Assembly (NCBI RefSeq): GCF_030867095.1
Contig: NW_026775408.1
Span: forward strand, 124,001-188,000
Direction of reading: 5' to 3'
Length of the DNA: 64,000 nucleotides
Source: Alligator mississippiensis
Lineage: Eukaryota > Chordata > Crocodylia > Alligatoridae
The position numbers and the translations under genes were made by a program. Below the pieces are notes generated by a model. That model ran no database searches. It worked only from the letters and a program-made list of their open reading frames with translations, and was not told the DNA's origin. This document shows, piece by piece, positions 43,903 to 55,742 of the stretch (position 1 is the first letter of the stretch; every line of letters starts with the position of its first letter).

Positions 43903-45300
43903 ACCATCTAGGCAATTTGACACCCATCTGACTGTGTAGGCATCAATGCCACAGTTACTTAGTTTTTTTTAAGATAATGTGGTGGGAAACTGTGACAAAG
44001 GCATTTTTAAAGTCCAGGAAGACAACATCCACCTCAACACCCTTGTCCAGGGACTTTGTGACCTGATCATAAAAGGAAACCAAATTAGTCAGGCAGGATC
44101 AGCCCTCAATGAACCCACGTTCGTTGCCCCTGAGCATTACCTTCCCTGCTGGGCCCTTGCAGATGGTCTCCTTGATGATTTTCTCAAAGGTCTTCCCAAG
44201 GCCTGTGGTAAGGCTGACTGGCCTACAGTTGCCAGGGTCCTCCTTTCTCCCCTTCTTGTAAATAGGGACTGCATTGGCCCTTTTCCAATCCTCTGGTACC
44301 TAGTCAGAGCCCCATGAGTGCTCATACAGCCCTGCCAGGGGCCCACTATGACCCCTGCCAATTCCCTCAGCACCTTAGGGTGAAAAAAATCTGGACCTAC
44401 TGGAATTAGCATGGGTCATAGTGGTGTGCATTGGGACTGACTCCCTTTTTTGCTCAGAGGATTGTCTCCTTGAGGAACAACCACCCATCTTGGACTCCCA
44501 TCTCATTGAGGCTCCGAGACACCAATGCCTCTCCTACTAATCTTCTTAGTTAATTGAAGTCAGCCCTCCTGAAGTTGAGGACTTTTGCCTTACTGCTTGC
44601 TTTCACCACCCTGTGCTGGATAGTAAATTCTAGCAGGTGATGATCACTGTCACCCAGGTAGTTGAGTACCCACAGATCCCTCACCAGGTCATCGCCTGTG
44701 GCAAGGACCAAATCCAGCAAGGCATTTCCCCTGGTGGGACTATGCACCTCCTGGGGATAGATGGAGGTCCTGGATCCCAGCTAGGAATCTACATGAGTGG
44801 TCAGACCTGGCTGACTGCTCCTCCCAGCAGATGTCTGGGTAGTTTAGGTCACCCATGACAACCACATCCTTGACTTTACAGCCTCTGTGAGTTGACCTGA
44901 GAGTTCCAGGTCCAGCTTATCGCCCTGGTGAGGCAGTCTGTAGTAGATGTCCACTATCAAGTCCCTTTCTTCATGACCCCCTTGCATTCTTTCCCAGAAC
45001 GCCTCAGTTTGCCCCACCTCTCACCCCATCCTGATCCTGGAGGATGTGTATTGCTCTTTGATGTAGAGAAGTATACCCTCCGCCCTTTTTTCCCTGCTCT
45101 TTCTCACCTGTACAGCCTGTAGCCCTTGATGTCCACTGCCCAGTCATGGGTAGAATCCCACCAGGTTTCCATGAGCCCTACTAGGTCTGGGTTTTTGCTA
45201 GCTAGCAGGAGGGCCAGCTCCTCTTGCTTATTCCCCATGCTTTAAGCATTTGTGTAGAGGCATTTGAGGCCTCCAGTAGGTGCAGGTACTGCCCTCTTGT
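43903..45300 (-). mobile_element. Older CR1 LINE, 5' part of the split copy
   Basis: Resumes the older CR1 with the WLDGRT complement (CTAGGCAATTTGACACCC). It continues through the RT start and endonuclease: NALLDLVLATGDDLVRDL, LGDSDHHLLEFTIQH, LLYIKEQYTS and DLVGLMETWWDSTHDW. Many stops. About 3.2 kb of this CR1 survive in all. Confidence 0.9.
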
Positions 45301-45490
45301 TCTGTAGAAAATGAGGGTTGGAAGGGACCACAGAAGGTTATCAAATCCAACCCCCCTGCTCAAAACAGGACCTCCTTCAACTACATCCCACCCAAGGCTT
45401 TGTCTAGTCAGATTTTAAAAACATTCAAGGATGGAGATTCCCAAATCTCTGTGTAACCTGATAGTTTCCACTGAAAGGGCAGCCCAGTGA
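45301..45490 (-). mobile_element. Another CR1 3' end
   Basis: GAGGGTTGGAAGGGACCACA and AAATCCAACCCCCCTGCTC are the CR1 3' UTR and C-terminus in reverse, from a different subfamily than the neighbours. Confidence 0.75.
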
Positions 45491-47725
45491 GAGAGGACGA
45501 GGATGCTCCAGTGACAGCCCCAGGCATGTAGGTGCCCAAGGGTGCAAGTCACTCTGTGAGTATCATGGGCTGTGAATGTGCTACCACATGAGGCCCTGCA
45601 GATACCAGAGTGCTGCTGTATCCCATGCAAATGGTATTGGGTATGCCTGTGGGGAGTGGGATCAGAGCAACACTTGGGGCAGGGGAGCAGGAGGGTTTTT
45701 TTTGTGGCATGGTCATGAGCAGGTCCCAAGGCTCTGAGCCACTCAGAGGAAGCTCTGTGGTGGAAGAGTACAAGTCATGGGTGACTGGTGCTGCCTTAGT
45801 TAGGGGGGGCATGTGCCCCCCCTGTGACTGTAGCCGATCCTGATGGCTGATTGCTGCAGCAAATTACTACAGCTGCTTCTGGGAGTGGCTGTGGCCACTT
45901 CTGGGAGTGACTACAGCGATCTGCCGGCGCTTGCAGGGTGGGCACCAGTGCTTCCACCTGCCACTCCTGCCCATTGCCTAAGCAGTGAACATGGCCAGTC
46001 AGAGGGTGCACCGGTGCTCTCAGGGGGTGAACATGCGCCCCTGTGCACTCCCTATGCATTGCCACTGGTACAAATGCCCTGAGCTGCTTGCACTCTCCCA
46101 CTGCCTTGGGCTGCTCTGGAGGCTTGAGGGACCCTCAGGGTCCCAGAGCACTTGCTCGCTTCCTCTGTTTTATATATGGGCACTCAGGGGAATCTCAGGG
46201 TGTCTCTCCATAAGTGAGGATGTTGAAGTTCCTCACTCAGTCAGACCTGTGCTTTGGGTCTGGCTGAGCAGGGAAACTAGGGCTTTTCTTTACCTAGCCA
46301 GACCCAGCCCTCCCCGTTTCTCCCACTCAGCTAGACCCTAAGTCTGGCTGGGCAGGGAAAGACCCCTCCCCACTAGGCTAGACCTGTCCCTGGTGATCAC
46401 TGGGGAATCTGAAAAGGGAAAGTGGGGAGATCACATCATCCCTTGTACTACACCATCAAGGGTGAGACAAGGAGCAGCATGTGTTTTGTCCAGTGAAGCA
46501 AATGAGCTGTGCCACGATCCATCACACAGCTGATCCACTTCATTTGGTGACATCTGTTTCTATCATTGGATTAGCTATGTCAGTATGCCTGGAGTTCTGT
46601 GTAAAGAGCAAGTTGGAGCCCTAATATACCTTGGTGTGGCAGCAATCCCTCATGGTCAAGGATGATCACTCCCAGGGGTCAAGGAAAGGGTTGTAGATGA
46701 GTCTGTTGATGATGAAGAAGGCCACTCCTAGAACCACAGACTCTTTGGCAATTTTCACAGGTGTTGGTTAAAAAGAGGTTTGGAACACTGATTTCTCAGT
46801 CTTCCTGCCTTGCCCTACCCCCAAATCACTGGGAGATAGCAAGAAAATCTCTGCAACCTAGAGCAGGTAGATATTAGAGAGGACCATGCTCAGGAGTGTT
46901 AATGAAGCAAAGCATCACAACCAGCTTAGTTACAAAAGAAGACTAAAGCAGCTGAAGTAAGTTTGTAGCAGGGACAGAGAGGAAAGTTTTGAAAGCAGGA
47001 CATGGGTAGTCTTGCCTAATGATTATACACCTGAAGCACTGGTGTTGTCCTGATCAGTTCCCCAGGGAGCTGGAGATATGGAGGAGTTTGGTGTCAGAAT
47101 TGGATTCAGCAATCATACGCAAAGCAAAGCACACTGGGGTCAAAAGCTGTAGCTGGAGACAGGGTAAGCCAAGAGTTAACCAGGAGTCAAAAGAGTCAAA
47201 AACTAGAGCTGAAGGTCAAACTACAATCAGGGAATGACAAGGGTCTTACCAGATCAGAAGCTAAATTTGGAGCCAAGAGTCAGAACCAGAAAACCAGCAA
47301 GGAAGCACACAGCAGGCCTACAGCAAGAGCTTCCCCCTTTGCCTGGGCAAGGAGCCTACAGGTTGGGCTTGGCATTCAAAGACTGGAGCAGGTAGGGCCC
47401 GCTGCCTCTGGGGACTGGCTGCCCTGATGGCTTACTCAGCCTTGCTGAGACCAAGGTGCTGCTTTGCGCTTTGGTCTTGCTACCAGTGGTACTTGTTCTG
47501 GAGATGACTTACCCTGCTCTGTTGATTGGGACTGGCTGGGTGCAAGGTTATGACCCAGATTCATTACACTTCCTATCCAGCTGAAAATCATCCCTGCAGT
47601 GGGTATTGACTTTTGAGGGCACAAGAGTCAGCATTTTGGGGGTTTCTCAAGATGTAGATTTAGGAGGATTTCTATGCCAAAGCTACATCAGAAATTTGAC
47701 CCTGTGTCCTGTATGTATGGATGCA

Positions 47726-47726
<1 letters not shown>
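45491..47726. other. Unassigned GC-rich then mixed sequence
   Basis: 45500-46480 is GC-rich with a GGGGGGCATGTGCCCCCC palindrome near 45805 and repeated CTTCTGGGAGTG. 46900-47560 has many CAAGAGTCAGAACCAGAA / GAGCTGAAGGTCAAAC motifs, also seen at 49088-49120, so it is a repeat of unknown family. No gene was recognised. Confidence 0.45.

Positions 47727-47798
<72 letters not shown>
47727..47798. repeat. (ATCT)18 microsatellite
   Basis: 72 bp of uninterrupted ATCT. Confidence 0.98.
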
Positions 47799-48087
47799 GC
47801 TTTCAAGTGTCCCATAGCTATCAATCTAATGACAAGCACAAGCATAGAGATTCCTGTGGTACTTTAAAATATAATGGAAAATACTGAACACAGTTATAAC
47901 TTTGGAACCCCACTAAGACCTCTGGAATAGTGGGATTACTCATGGACAAAAAGGGAGCCAGGAAAGAGCTGTAACAAAGCACTGGTCAAAGTGTGCTCAA
48001 GGCTGCCTGCATTTCTCTCTATTGGCACAATTATATGGGAGGCCTGAAGACATACACGGATAAGATAGGGAAACCAGGTTAGAAGCC

Positions 48088-48275
48088 CTAAGCCAGAGGC
48101 ACTACACAGATCTGATGGGGCTTTGGGGGTGTAGTAAACCCAGATGCAGGGGTGATATCCAGGTCTGAGCTGGAAACACCAGGGGCAGGGTGGAATGTGA
48201 ACTTCTGGAGGAGTCTTGTGAAGAAGAGGAAGAGCTCCATTTTGGCAAGATTTTCGCCTGCACACATCCTCCGAC
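48088..48275 (-). pseudogene. Orphan CYP2 last exon (inverted paralogue)
   Basis: 188 bp on the - strand after TTTCCTTGCAG. It encodes [20 protein letters not shown], then FHPAPGVSSSDLDITPASGF and PPKPHQICVVPLA with a stop. It has the same length, phase and haem-loop Cys as exon 9 of the gene at 23032-36916 and agrees at 48 of 61 residues. About 250 bp of the upstream intron also matches the other gene's intron 8. No exon 8 or earlier was found on the - strand up to 64000, although this exon is itself open. It is therefore either the leftover of a lost gene or part of a gene whose other exons were displaced. Confidence 0.85.
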
Positions 48276-48530
48276 CTGCAAGGAAAGGTATGATAAGTAT
48301 GAGCATTTCAAAAGCAGCTGTTGATTTAACTGTAAAATGGAACAAATGCTACAGGAGAGCTTCTTGTCTCAGTGAAAACCTGTGTTAATTCAGTACAACG
48401 ACATCTATGTATGCAATGTTTCAATGGCTAGGGAGTGTGGCATCAAGGAGATTAAGGGGTTTTGCTATGGCTCCAGAAGCATTCATTCAAGTCCTACTCT
48501 GGACTCATGATAAAGGTTGTTCCCAGTTTA
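48276..48530 (-). repeat. Intron 8 duplicate of the CYP2 gene
   Basis: Read on the - strand, blocks such as CATAGATGT, CTGAATTAACA, AGAAGCT..CCTGT and CAACAGCTGCTTTT line up in order with 36540-36728. The inverted duplication is therefore genomic, not a retrocopy. Confidence 0.8.
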
Positions 48531-50054
48531 TGCAGTAAATAGCTACGTGGTCAATTTGGCTGGGTAAGTTAAAGGTGGTTCAATCTGGTGCTGGCCACAT
48601 CACTCCTTTGTGTGCCACTGACTACAGTAACTAGTGTGCTAAACTGTAGGAATCAATTGGGGTGTTAGTGGTGGATGGACCTTCCTTCCTTTAAGATACA
48701 GGTCTCAAACATACAGCCAGATATACAGCCCAGGGAGGTGGGTCATCCAGCGCATCATCTTTTTTTTCCTGCAGTTCCCTCTTGAGATTGTTAGACTCTC
48801 CCTGAGCTCAGTGTTGAAGAAGAGTTGCAGATAGCTTCATTCACCTTAGTAGTGTAAAACATGATAGTGTTCTCTAGTGAACTAGACCAAGGTTACTTAG
48901 ATCACCCCCAGTGTGTGCCCAGTTTTGTCTCCATTTTTCTTTCTCTCTTCTCAGCTTCCACCTCCTCCTTTTGTTTTGTGCTAGTACTGCCCAATGGGCA
49001 TGGCTTGTGTTTGTTGTAGCCCTCCTGTCTCTGTCTCTTTCCTATCCTCAACTATTCTGTTTCTTTCTAACAGAACCAGGATGAAGAGTCAAAAGCTAGA
49101 GCTGAAAGTCAAACCAGAATCAGGGGGAACCTGCCCCCCCCAGGGAATTCATGGTAATGTGAACAAATCTTTATGGAAGGAAGAGCACTGGGATGTGTGG
49201 GACATTTTGAGAAATACTCAAGCATGATATAGAAGTGGTGCAAATTGTACAAGTGGGCAAGCATGTGAGCCCTGGGCTCTGCCTGTGGTGGGGCTGCCCA
49301 ACAGGAACAGACATCCCATGCTCCCCGTCCTTCTGCACCTTTTGGCTCCAGCTCTGGCAGCAAAGCAGCAGTGGCAGCATAGGGGTGTATCCAAGTGAGC
49401 AAAGGGCATTCTCAGAAATTTAGTTCTGGAAAGTGTCTTGTTTGCTGCTGGGGGAAAATGTCACCGCATGTTTTTGCCTCTGAAAATTGGTGAATTTTCT
49501 GGCTCCTTAATATAAGTGTCAGCAGGAAAAAATGAGGTGACATCTTCCTTCAACAACAAAGCTCCCAGCTTCTGGGATGTCACCCACTGCCAGAGTCTCC
49601 AGAGCCAGAGATCTGGAAGGAAGATAAAGGAGGTGGGGCAGTGGAGATGAAGGACTGCCCTGGGCGCAATTCTGGCCAGTTACACCTCGGTTGCACCGAG
49701 TTGTTTTTTTTATAAGAAACAGTCACAAGCAAAGAGTTGTGTGTAGATGAGGAGACACTGTATAAGCACAACAGCTGGAATGGATAAACGTTTGAAAACC
49801 CAACAGTAGTGGTGTTATTTAGAAGACTTATACCCATATTTGTAACAATGTTACTATTCACCTGTTGCATAATAAGTAAGTGTGGCAAGTGTTACGTCTT
49901 GTATTTTTGTGTTATCTGTAACACAAAATACTACGTCAGATACCATGTCTTTGAAGAAGACAGAGTTCCATCTCTTTCAAGAAAAATGGAAACTGGAGGA
50001 AGAATGTCTCGCATTTGAAAGCTTCTCTAACTTTATCCCGACTACACAGTTGGT
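48531..50054. other. Intergenic, nothing recognised
   Basis: No CENPQ N-terminal exon, P450 exon or clear repeat was found, apart from a GTCAAAAGCTAGAGCTGAAA repeat bit at 49088 that matches 47185. Confidence 0.45.
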
Positions 50055-51178
50055 AGGCCTGTGCAAAGTAGCTGGTATTCATTTTGGTTTCGGTCAATTC
50101 GGGGGACAGCAATTAGATTGGGTGATTTGAAGCACTGTCCTGAATCAATTTGGCTGAATCTGATTCAGAGGTTCGGCTGCTGCTGAATCAACTGAATCTC
50201 CAAATTACACAGGCTCCATCCCTGACCCGCTCTCAATGGCTGTCCCACCCGGCTCCAGCTCCTGGCTCTTTGAACAAAAAAAAGCTGGCACTCACCGGCT
50301 GCTGCCAGGAAAGAGGGGGGGGTGACCCCCACTGCCCCCCCCGTTCCATGTGGCAAGGAGGGCTCTGCCACGAGCCCTCCAACCCTTGCCCACTCTCTCA
50401 CCCCCCCGCCACATGGCTGCCCTGCCTGCCCCAGCTCCTGGCCCTTTAAAAAAACAGCAACAAAAAAGCCCCAACTCACCGGTTCCTGCCAGGTGACGAG
50501 GATGATCCCCACTGCCCCCACTGTCTCAAGCTGCATGGGGGGCTCTGCCATTAGCCCCCAGAAGCTCCAAGGCTGCTGCAGGAGCCAGTGAGTTCAGGTT
50601 TGTTTGGGTTTTTTTTAAAGGGTCGGGAGCTGGGGCGGGCAGGGCAGTCCTGGGGGGGCTGGGAGAGCAGGTAGGGGTCAGGGGGCTCATGGAAGAGCCC
50701 CCCACGCAGTGTGGGGCAGCAGGGGGAAGTTGGGATTTCCCCCCTGCCTGGCAACACCTGATGAATGCGGGCTTTTTTCTAAACAACCGGGAGCTGGGGC
50801 CAGGTGGGGCAGCCATTGGCGGGGGGGTGGGTGGGGCTGGGGCAGTGATTGGGCATTGTCGGGTGCTCAGGAGGGCTGCAGGAGCAGGCAGGGGATGGGG
50901 TCTGGCGGGGGTCCCCCATGGTCCATTTCCTTCTCCTCTAGCCTTCCCTCCTCTGCCCCCTACTTATCAACATGGAGTCTGGGTCCAGCTCCCTGCTGCA
51001 GCCGGTGGGGACTGCCCGAATCGCCAAAGCTCTCGGCATCTTTTCAAATTGATTCAGAGACCTTTGAATCAATTCAGACCTTTTAATTGATCCCCTGATT
51101 TGATTCAGAGATTCGGCCACCGAATCGGGCCAAATCCCCTCTGAATTGAATCAGCACCCGAAGCTTCACACAGACCTA
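50055..51178. mobile_element. TA-flanked DNA element, 1.1 kb, with internal inverted repeats
   Basis: Left GGCCTGTGCAAAG and, reverse-complemented, right GGTCTGTGTGAAGCTTCG; TA on both sides (about 50053-50054 and 51177-51178). The AATCTGATTCAGAGGTTCGG-type flanking zones match the 182-bp element at 32153. Inside, a unit with CCAGCTCCTGG(C)CCTTTAAAAAA...ACTCACCGG is present twice in + (about 50250 and 50430) and twice inverted (about 50585-50650 and 50765-50830). Confidence 0.8.
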
Positions 51179-51339
51179 AAAGTTGGACCAGTAAAAGACA
51201 ACACCCCCAGAAATCCTTGCCTGTCCAATAAAATGTAGGATCTTATTAATTCTTTGTGGAAACAAATGGAAAACCTGTGTATTTGGCTTGGCTTGTAAGT
51301 AAGCTGTGGCTGCTTTTAAAGAGCTCCCCGGGCAGAGAC

Positions 51340-52250
51340 ATTATGAGTCCCGCCACGGCATGAAGCACAGCAAGTTTATCAAGACGATGTGAAGACAAAG
51401 TAAGTAAACTCGAACAGTGGTTATGAAAGCATAAAAAGCAAAAAAGAAATCTTCCTCAAAGCCGTGGGACAGCTCTAGTAGAAATGTGTGATGAAAACAG
51501 AGTGTGCTCAGAGAGCTGCAAGCTTGTGAATATATCAGCCTCTCAAGAAACAGTAGGTGACAGAATCTGTGACTTCTCTGATAATTTGCAAAACCAACTC
51601 CAGAACAAGGCAAATGCATTTGCTTTTAACTTTTCAATAGCAATTGATGAAAGCAGAAAGGATTGTGACATTTCTTTGTGAGCTGTGTTTGTTCCAGATC
51701 TGGATCAAGATCTGAATGTCACAGAGGAGTTTGTGCCAGTCAAAGACAACCTCACTGGGGATCATCTTGACCTTCATTCAGGAGAAGACATTTTCAACAG
51801 CCTGACCCAGGCTTTGGACAACTTTGGTGTGGACTGGAAAAGGACAGTGAGGGTTGCAACAGATAGGGTTCACTCCATAGCGGGAAGGGAGGCAGGATTG
51901 GTGGTGAAACGCAAGTGCAAAGTTCAGAAGAAAATACTGGTTTGGAAGCAAGGGGTGACTTGCTTACAGCGGCCAGGAGCTTGGTGCTTTTCATTTGCAT
52001 TCTGGCCAAAGGCCATGTGATGAATATTGCAGTAACAATAGTGAATATTATCCGAGTCGGAGCTCCCAGCCTTTGACACTTCAAACAGCTCTTGGAGGAA
52101 GCATGGACAGGTTCATGGATTTTACTGCTATGGCTTCATGATTTGAGTTTGACCCGCCTGACTTAAGGGATGGAACCGAGAGCAGGGTATCTGCCCAAGG
52201 TGCCCTGCTTAGTAAGAAAGGAAATGAATTATATTAGAAGTAGGTAAAAG
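51340..52250 (+). pseudogene. hAT transposase relic (GTF2IRD2/ZBED-like)
   Basis: 51484-51681 reads SASQETVGDRICDFSDNLQN, then AFAFNFSIAIDESRKD, matching the FSLAVDESTDVTD motif that holds the first catalytic Asp of hAT transposases. 51685-52020 reads DLDQDLNVTEEFVPVKD, GEDIFNSLTQALDNFGVDW and VRVATDRVHSIAGREAGLV (the TTDGAPAMxG region). It then degrades (VTIVNIIRVGAPSL, HFKQLLEE). Stops separate the pieces and the C-terminal hATC domain was not found. A dead transposon, not a host gene. Confidence 0.85.
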
Positions 52251-53095
52251 AGAGGACATTTGTCTTTCAGAACAGCGATGATGCAGCTATAGTTTTTATG
52301 TTGTTTTGCTTTAACCACGTTTGTTTGACTAGCATTTATTTTCTGACAGAATTTATAGGGAAAGGAGGGTTGAATTTCTGAAACTTCTTGTTTCTCAATC
52401 AAAAACTTGGTTTTTTTTTCCTGTTTAAATGTTAAAATATTCAGATGGTTGTTGTTATTGTTCTTTTATTTTTAGCTTTTGACCTGGATGGGATGTGTTT
52501 TTCACTCACTTGATTGGTCAGAATGTAAATACTTTTTAAACTGAATTTTCAAAATCAAATATTTGACTTGATACAAGAAAATCAGAAAATCAGACTTTCT
52601 AAATTAAACATTTCAACAAATAATCCAATAGAAACTTAAACAAAAAAAAAAAACCAAAAAAAAAAGGAAACACGTCCATGGTGACAACATGAATCTACTT
52701 GCAGAATATCTGCAAATACTAGTAATCTATTTTGTCTGGCCTCAGTCAAAATCAACATAAAATTCCCCAAGAAGATGAGTACAGCAGATCAACGAATGCC
52801 CTGTGATTCTGAGAAACTCCACTAAACAAGCAAGCTGCTGTGATTTAAAGTATTTTCACCTTTTAAGTTGACTTATTATGTGGCCTCATCAGGTACCCAC
52901 CAATTGAACCTCGTTCCCATGGAGCCTGGAGCTGGCTGGGACCTGCCTCTGCCCCAAAGAACTTCAGGGGAGGGGCAGGTCCCAGCCCCCTGCCCCAATC
53001 TGCTGGTGGTGTAGCTAGCAGTGAGCCCCCTGGGGCCCTCAACAGTTTACCAAAACTCATTAAGCAGAACTCCAGCTGAAATAATTGCCCCCCCG
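52251..53095. mobile_element. Probable 3' part of the same hAT element
   Basis: The last 60 bp (TTTACCAAAAC, CATTAAGCAG, GAAATAATTGCCCCCC) match the hAT end at 9140-9205, so the transposon may end at about 53090. The left end was not found. Confidence 0.45.
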
Positions 53096-54652
53096 GGTCA
53101 ACTACTTATCCCATACCCTGATACACCCGGACTGCACCCCACACTATGCTGCTCCACAGCCCACCCTGTAGTCTAACCTCTGATGCCTCTTCTTCCCCTG
53201 TCCTGGCACAGACCCCAAGGAAATACTATTTGCCTATTTGCAACTTAGCAGTGTTACAAGAAGACAAGACACAGCTGCAGTGGGAGCACCTGGCTGGATG
53301 GGACACGAGGGAGCTACTGAAAGCCCTGAAAAGAGCTCCAGGCAGGGTGCTGTGCTTTCACTCAGACATACATTGCTGTGCTCTGTTTGCCCTTCAACAC
53401 TGTTTCCATCTTCTTCCCAAGGACAGAGCTTCAATCAAGCTCTAGTTGCTTTGTTCTTTATGGATGACTCTTTTAAAAAAAAAATTATTGACAGGTGTTT
53501 TTAGGATTTAAAAAAAATGGAGTGGCTGTAAATATACAGACACTGGGCAACCCTGATGGTAACAGGCAATGAAAAGTGCTGCCGTAGATATTGATGAAAT
53601 TGCAAATACTGTGATGGTTTTCCAATCTAGTTTCCACTGAAGAGGATGTATAATTGTTGCTCAGAGTATCAGGGCTCACTCTAATCATATTTTAGAAGCA
53701 ATATTCCTGGGAGCTCCTTTATTAAATTCCATGCTTGAGAATTGTGAATTGTATCTGAAAGCAAGACGTTCAGTTTGGCAATTCATGACCGTCTGCTTTT
53801 GTGATACCAGGAGTTCAGTAAGTAGGGTTAGACTTATGTTGCCAATCATCAGCATGTATGGAGAGGGATGGATAAATGCCAAGTGTTTTGGCATAGTATC
53901 TAAGTGCTATTTCAAAAATAGTTTGACATGTAGGAGATCTTGGGGTTTTTTTTGGCTACTATCAGAAGCAGAATATTAGACTCGAAACAATAGTCTTGAT
54001 TAGATGTGACATTTTGTGTGTTAAATATTTAAGAGAGAAGTTTTTAAAGTGATGTCTTTGTGGTGCTGAATTAAGGAATCTTGGGCCTGTTTTTTTCAGA
54101 AGTGCTGATTTCCCTATCATCAGCTGAACTCAGTGGGGATTGTGGAATGTCAGCCTATATGTAAATTGTACCGCAGGTGTCTTATATGCCTTCAAAATCA
54201 ATGGCTCCTTTAAAGCCTGAAGAAGTTGTTCTGTCATGCATCTCTACACCGTGCACCATCTTTAATAAAGGCATGAGTTATGGTGTTGGGTTATTCCTTT
54301 GAAATATTCTTGTTTTGGAAACAGATAAAATTGCTATTAGTCTTGTATCAAAAAGTGGGACTAGATCAGACATTACTTAGAAATAGATTCATAGGCAGGG
54401 AACATAGCCACAAGCCAAACCTAATATCTAGTGTCTTTTATAGTGAAGGCACGTAAGGGCCCTGCTTATTTTGAACTCTGTAGCTGAAAGTGGGGATATA
54501 GTGTTGAAAACCAGCACAAATTTAGTATTCGTTTAATGTAAATACTGACACTTTAATCCTGTTGCAGAATTTTATAGGGAGGCTGTGTAAATATTTCACA
54601 GCGGCAATATGCTGTTGAAATAGGTCAGTGTCTTTAAGAACATTGGCTACAG
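53096..54652. other. Mostly unique sequence, no gene confirmed
   Basis: One splice-flanked open stretch (53696-53817) is treated as a weak candidate in the findings. The N-terminal part of CENPQ was looked for here and not recognised. Confidence 0.45.
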
Positions 54653-54900
54653 CAGGGGTGGCCAGCAAGTGGCATGCTGCAGACTGGTTAATGACATAAC
54701 CAGCAGATAGGGCAGATACCTGATATGCTGCAATTTTCTGCTAAGGAGCACAGATCAGGGAGCAGAAAGCAGAGTGGGAGATAAGGCAGGGGCCAGAAAG
54801 CAGAGCAGCTGTTCAGTCAAGGAAAGACAATTGGAGTGGCAGTTGTGGAGGGTGTGGGGCAGATTTGTGGCACACTGGCCAAAAAGGTTGGTCCTCACTT
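54653..54900. mobile_element. hAT MITE with exact 8-bp target duplication
   Basis: Starts CAGGGGTGGCCAGCAAGTGGC and ends GGCCAAAAAGGTTGGTCCTCACTT, inverted relative to each other. GGCTACAG is duplicated at 54645-54652 and 54901-54908. Confidence 0.9.
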
Positions 54901-55612
54901 GGCTACAGTACTGTCTCTGACTTGCACCCTGGGCTTTTAAAACCAGAAATTACTTCAGTGAAGATTTGTAATGATTTAGTACTAAAACGGCAAAGACTTT
55001 TATGAGCAATTGCATTCCTTTGAACAAAATGAGGGTTTGGGCTTTCGTGGATAATAAACTGATGTCTGAACAAGTACTAACTGTGAAAATTGTTTCATAT
55101 CAGTTCGTTTCTACTTAAAAAGAAAGACTTTTTTGCGTTGTGACCTGGGCAAAATCACTAGACCTCTTGGCACCCATATCAAACTCAGGCAGGAAGCCTG
55201 CTTTATGCATAAGAATCCTCAGTGAAAATCAAGTAATCAATCAAAACTTTTCTTTCAGGGTTTAAATAATAATGCTGAGCTTTTGCACTTGAGAGACATT
55301 AGTTGATTCTAATGAAGACCTGGGGATAGTCATTAGGTCTCTTACTGATGGCAAATTCAGCCAGCTGAATGTGGACCACAAGGCTCATCAGTGTGATAGC
55401 CAAGTTTAGACCTCTGAAGTTCTAAGCTCTCCATTCTGTGTTTGTACTCTCTCATTTCTTTCTTGGTTAAATATCTTGGACACTTTATTTCAAAAATGGC
55501 AGCTCTGGAATTGGCTGCTGGTGAATATTACTTCTCCCCAGCTGGGTTATTTGTGGGTTACCTTTTCAGTTTTTTAAAGTGACCAATGAGTTGTGCTTTC
55601 CTTATAATCAAG

Positions 55613-55742
55613 GCTACAGAGACATTTCAAGAACCTAAAGGTGCCTTCGGGGAAGCTCGGCAACTTGAAAAATGTAGTGAACCTCAAGGTGCAGGAAAAA
55701 CAGAAGCTCGCATCCAATGAAGAGTCGTTGGCCTTACTGAAG
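55613..55742 (+). CDS. CENPQ: CENPQ exon (coiled-coil start)
   Basis: Between ATAATCAAG and GTAAGG. Encodes [20 protein letters not shown] followed by [19 protein letters not shown] later AG (55616-55618, CTACAG) could serve instead and would shorten the exon by two codons. Confidence 0.9.

Noticed and set aside
47727-47798. Repeated YLSI peptide
   Set aside because: It is the (ATCT)18 microsatellite in translation.
53146-53445. 99-residue open frame as CENPQ N-terminus
   Set aside because: The frame lacks the expected helical pattern and splice sites that would join it to 55613.
54178-54300. Short frame starting MPSKSMAPLKPEE as CENPQ start
   Set aside because: No similarity to known CENPQ starts, no donor site in frame, and a stop follows after 38 codons.
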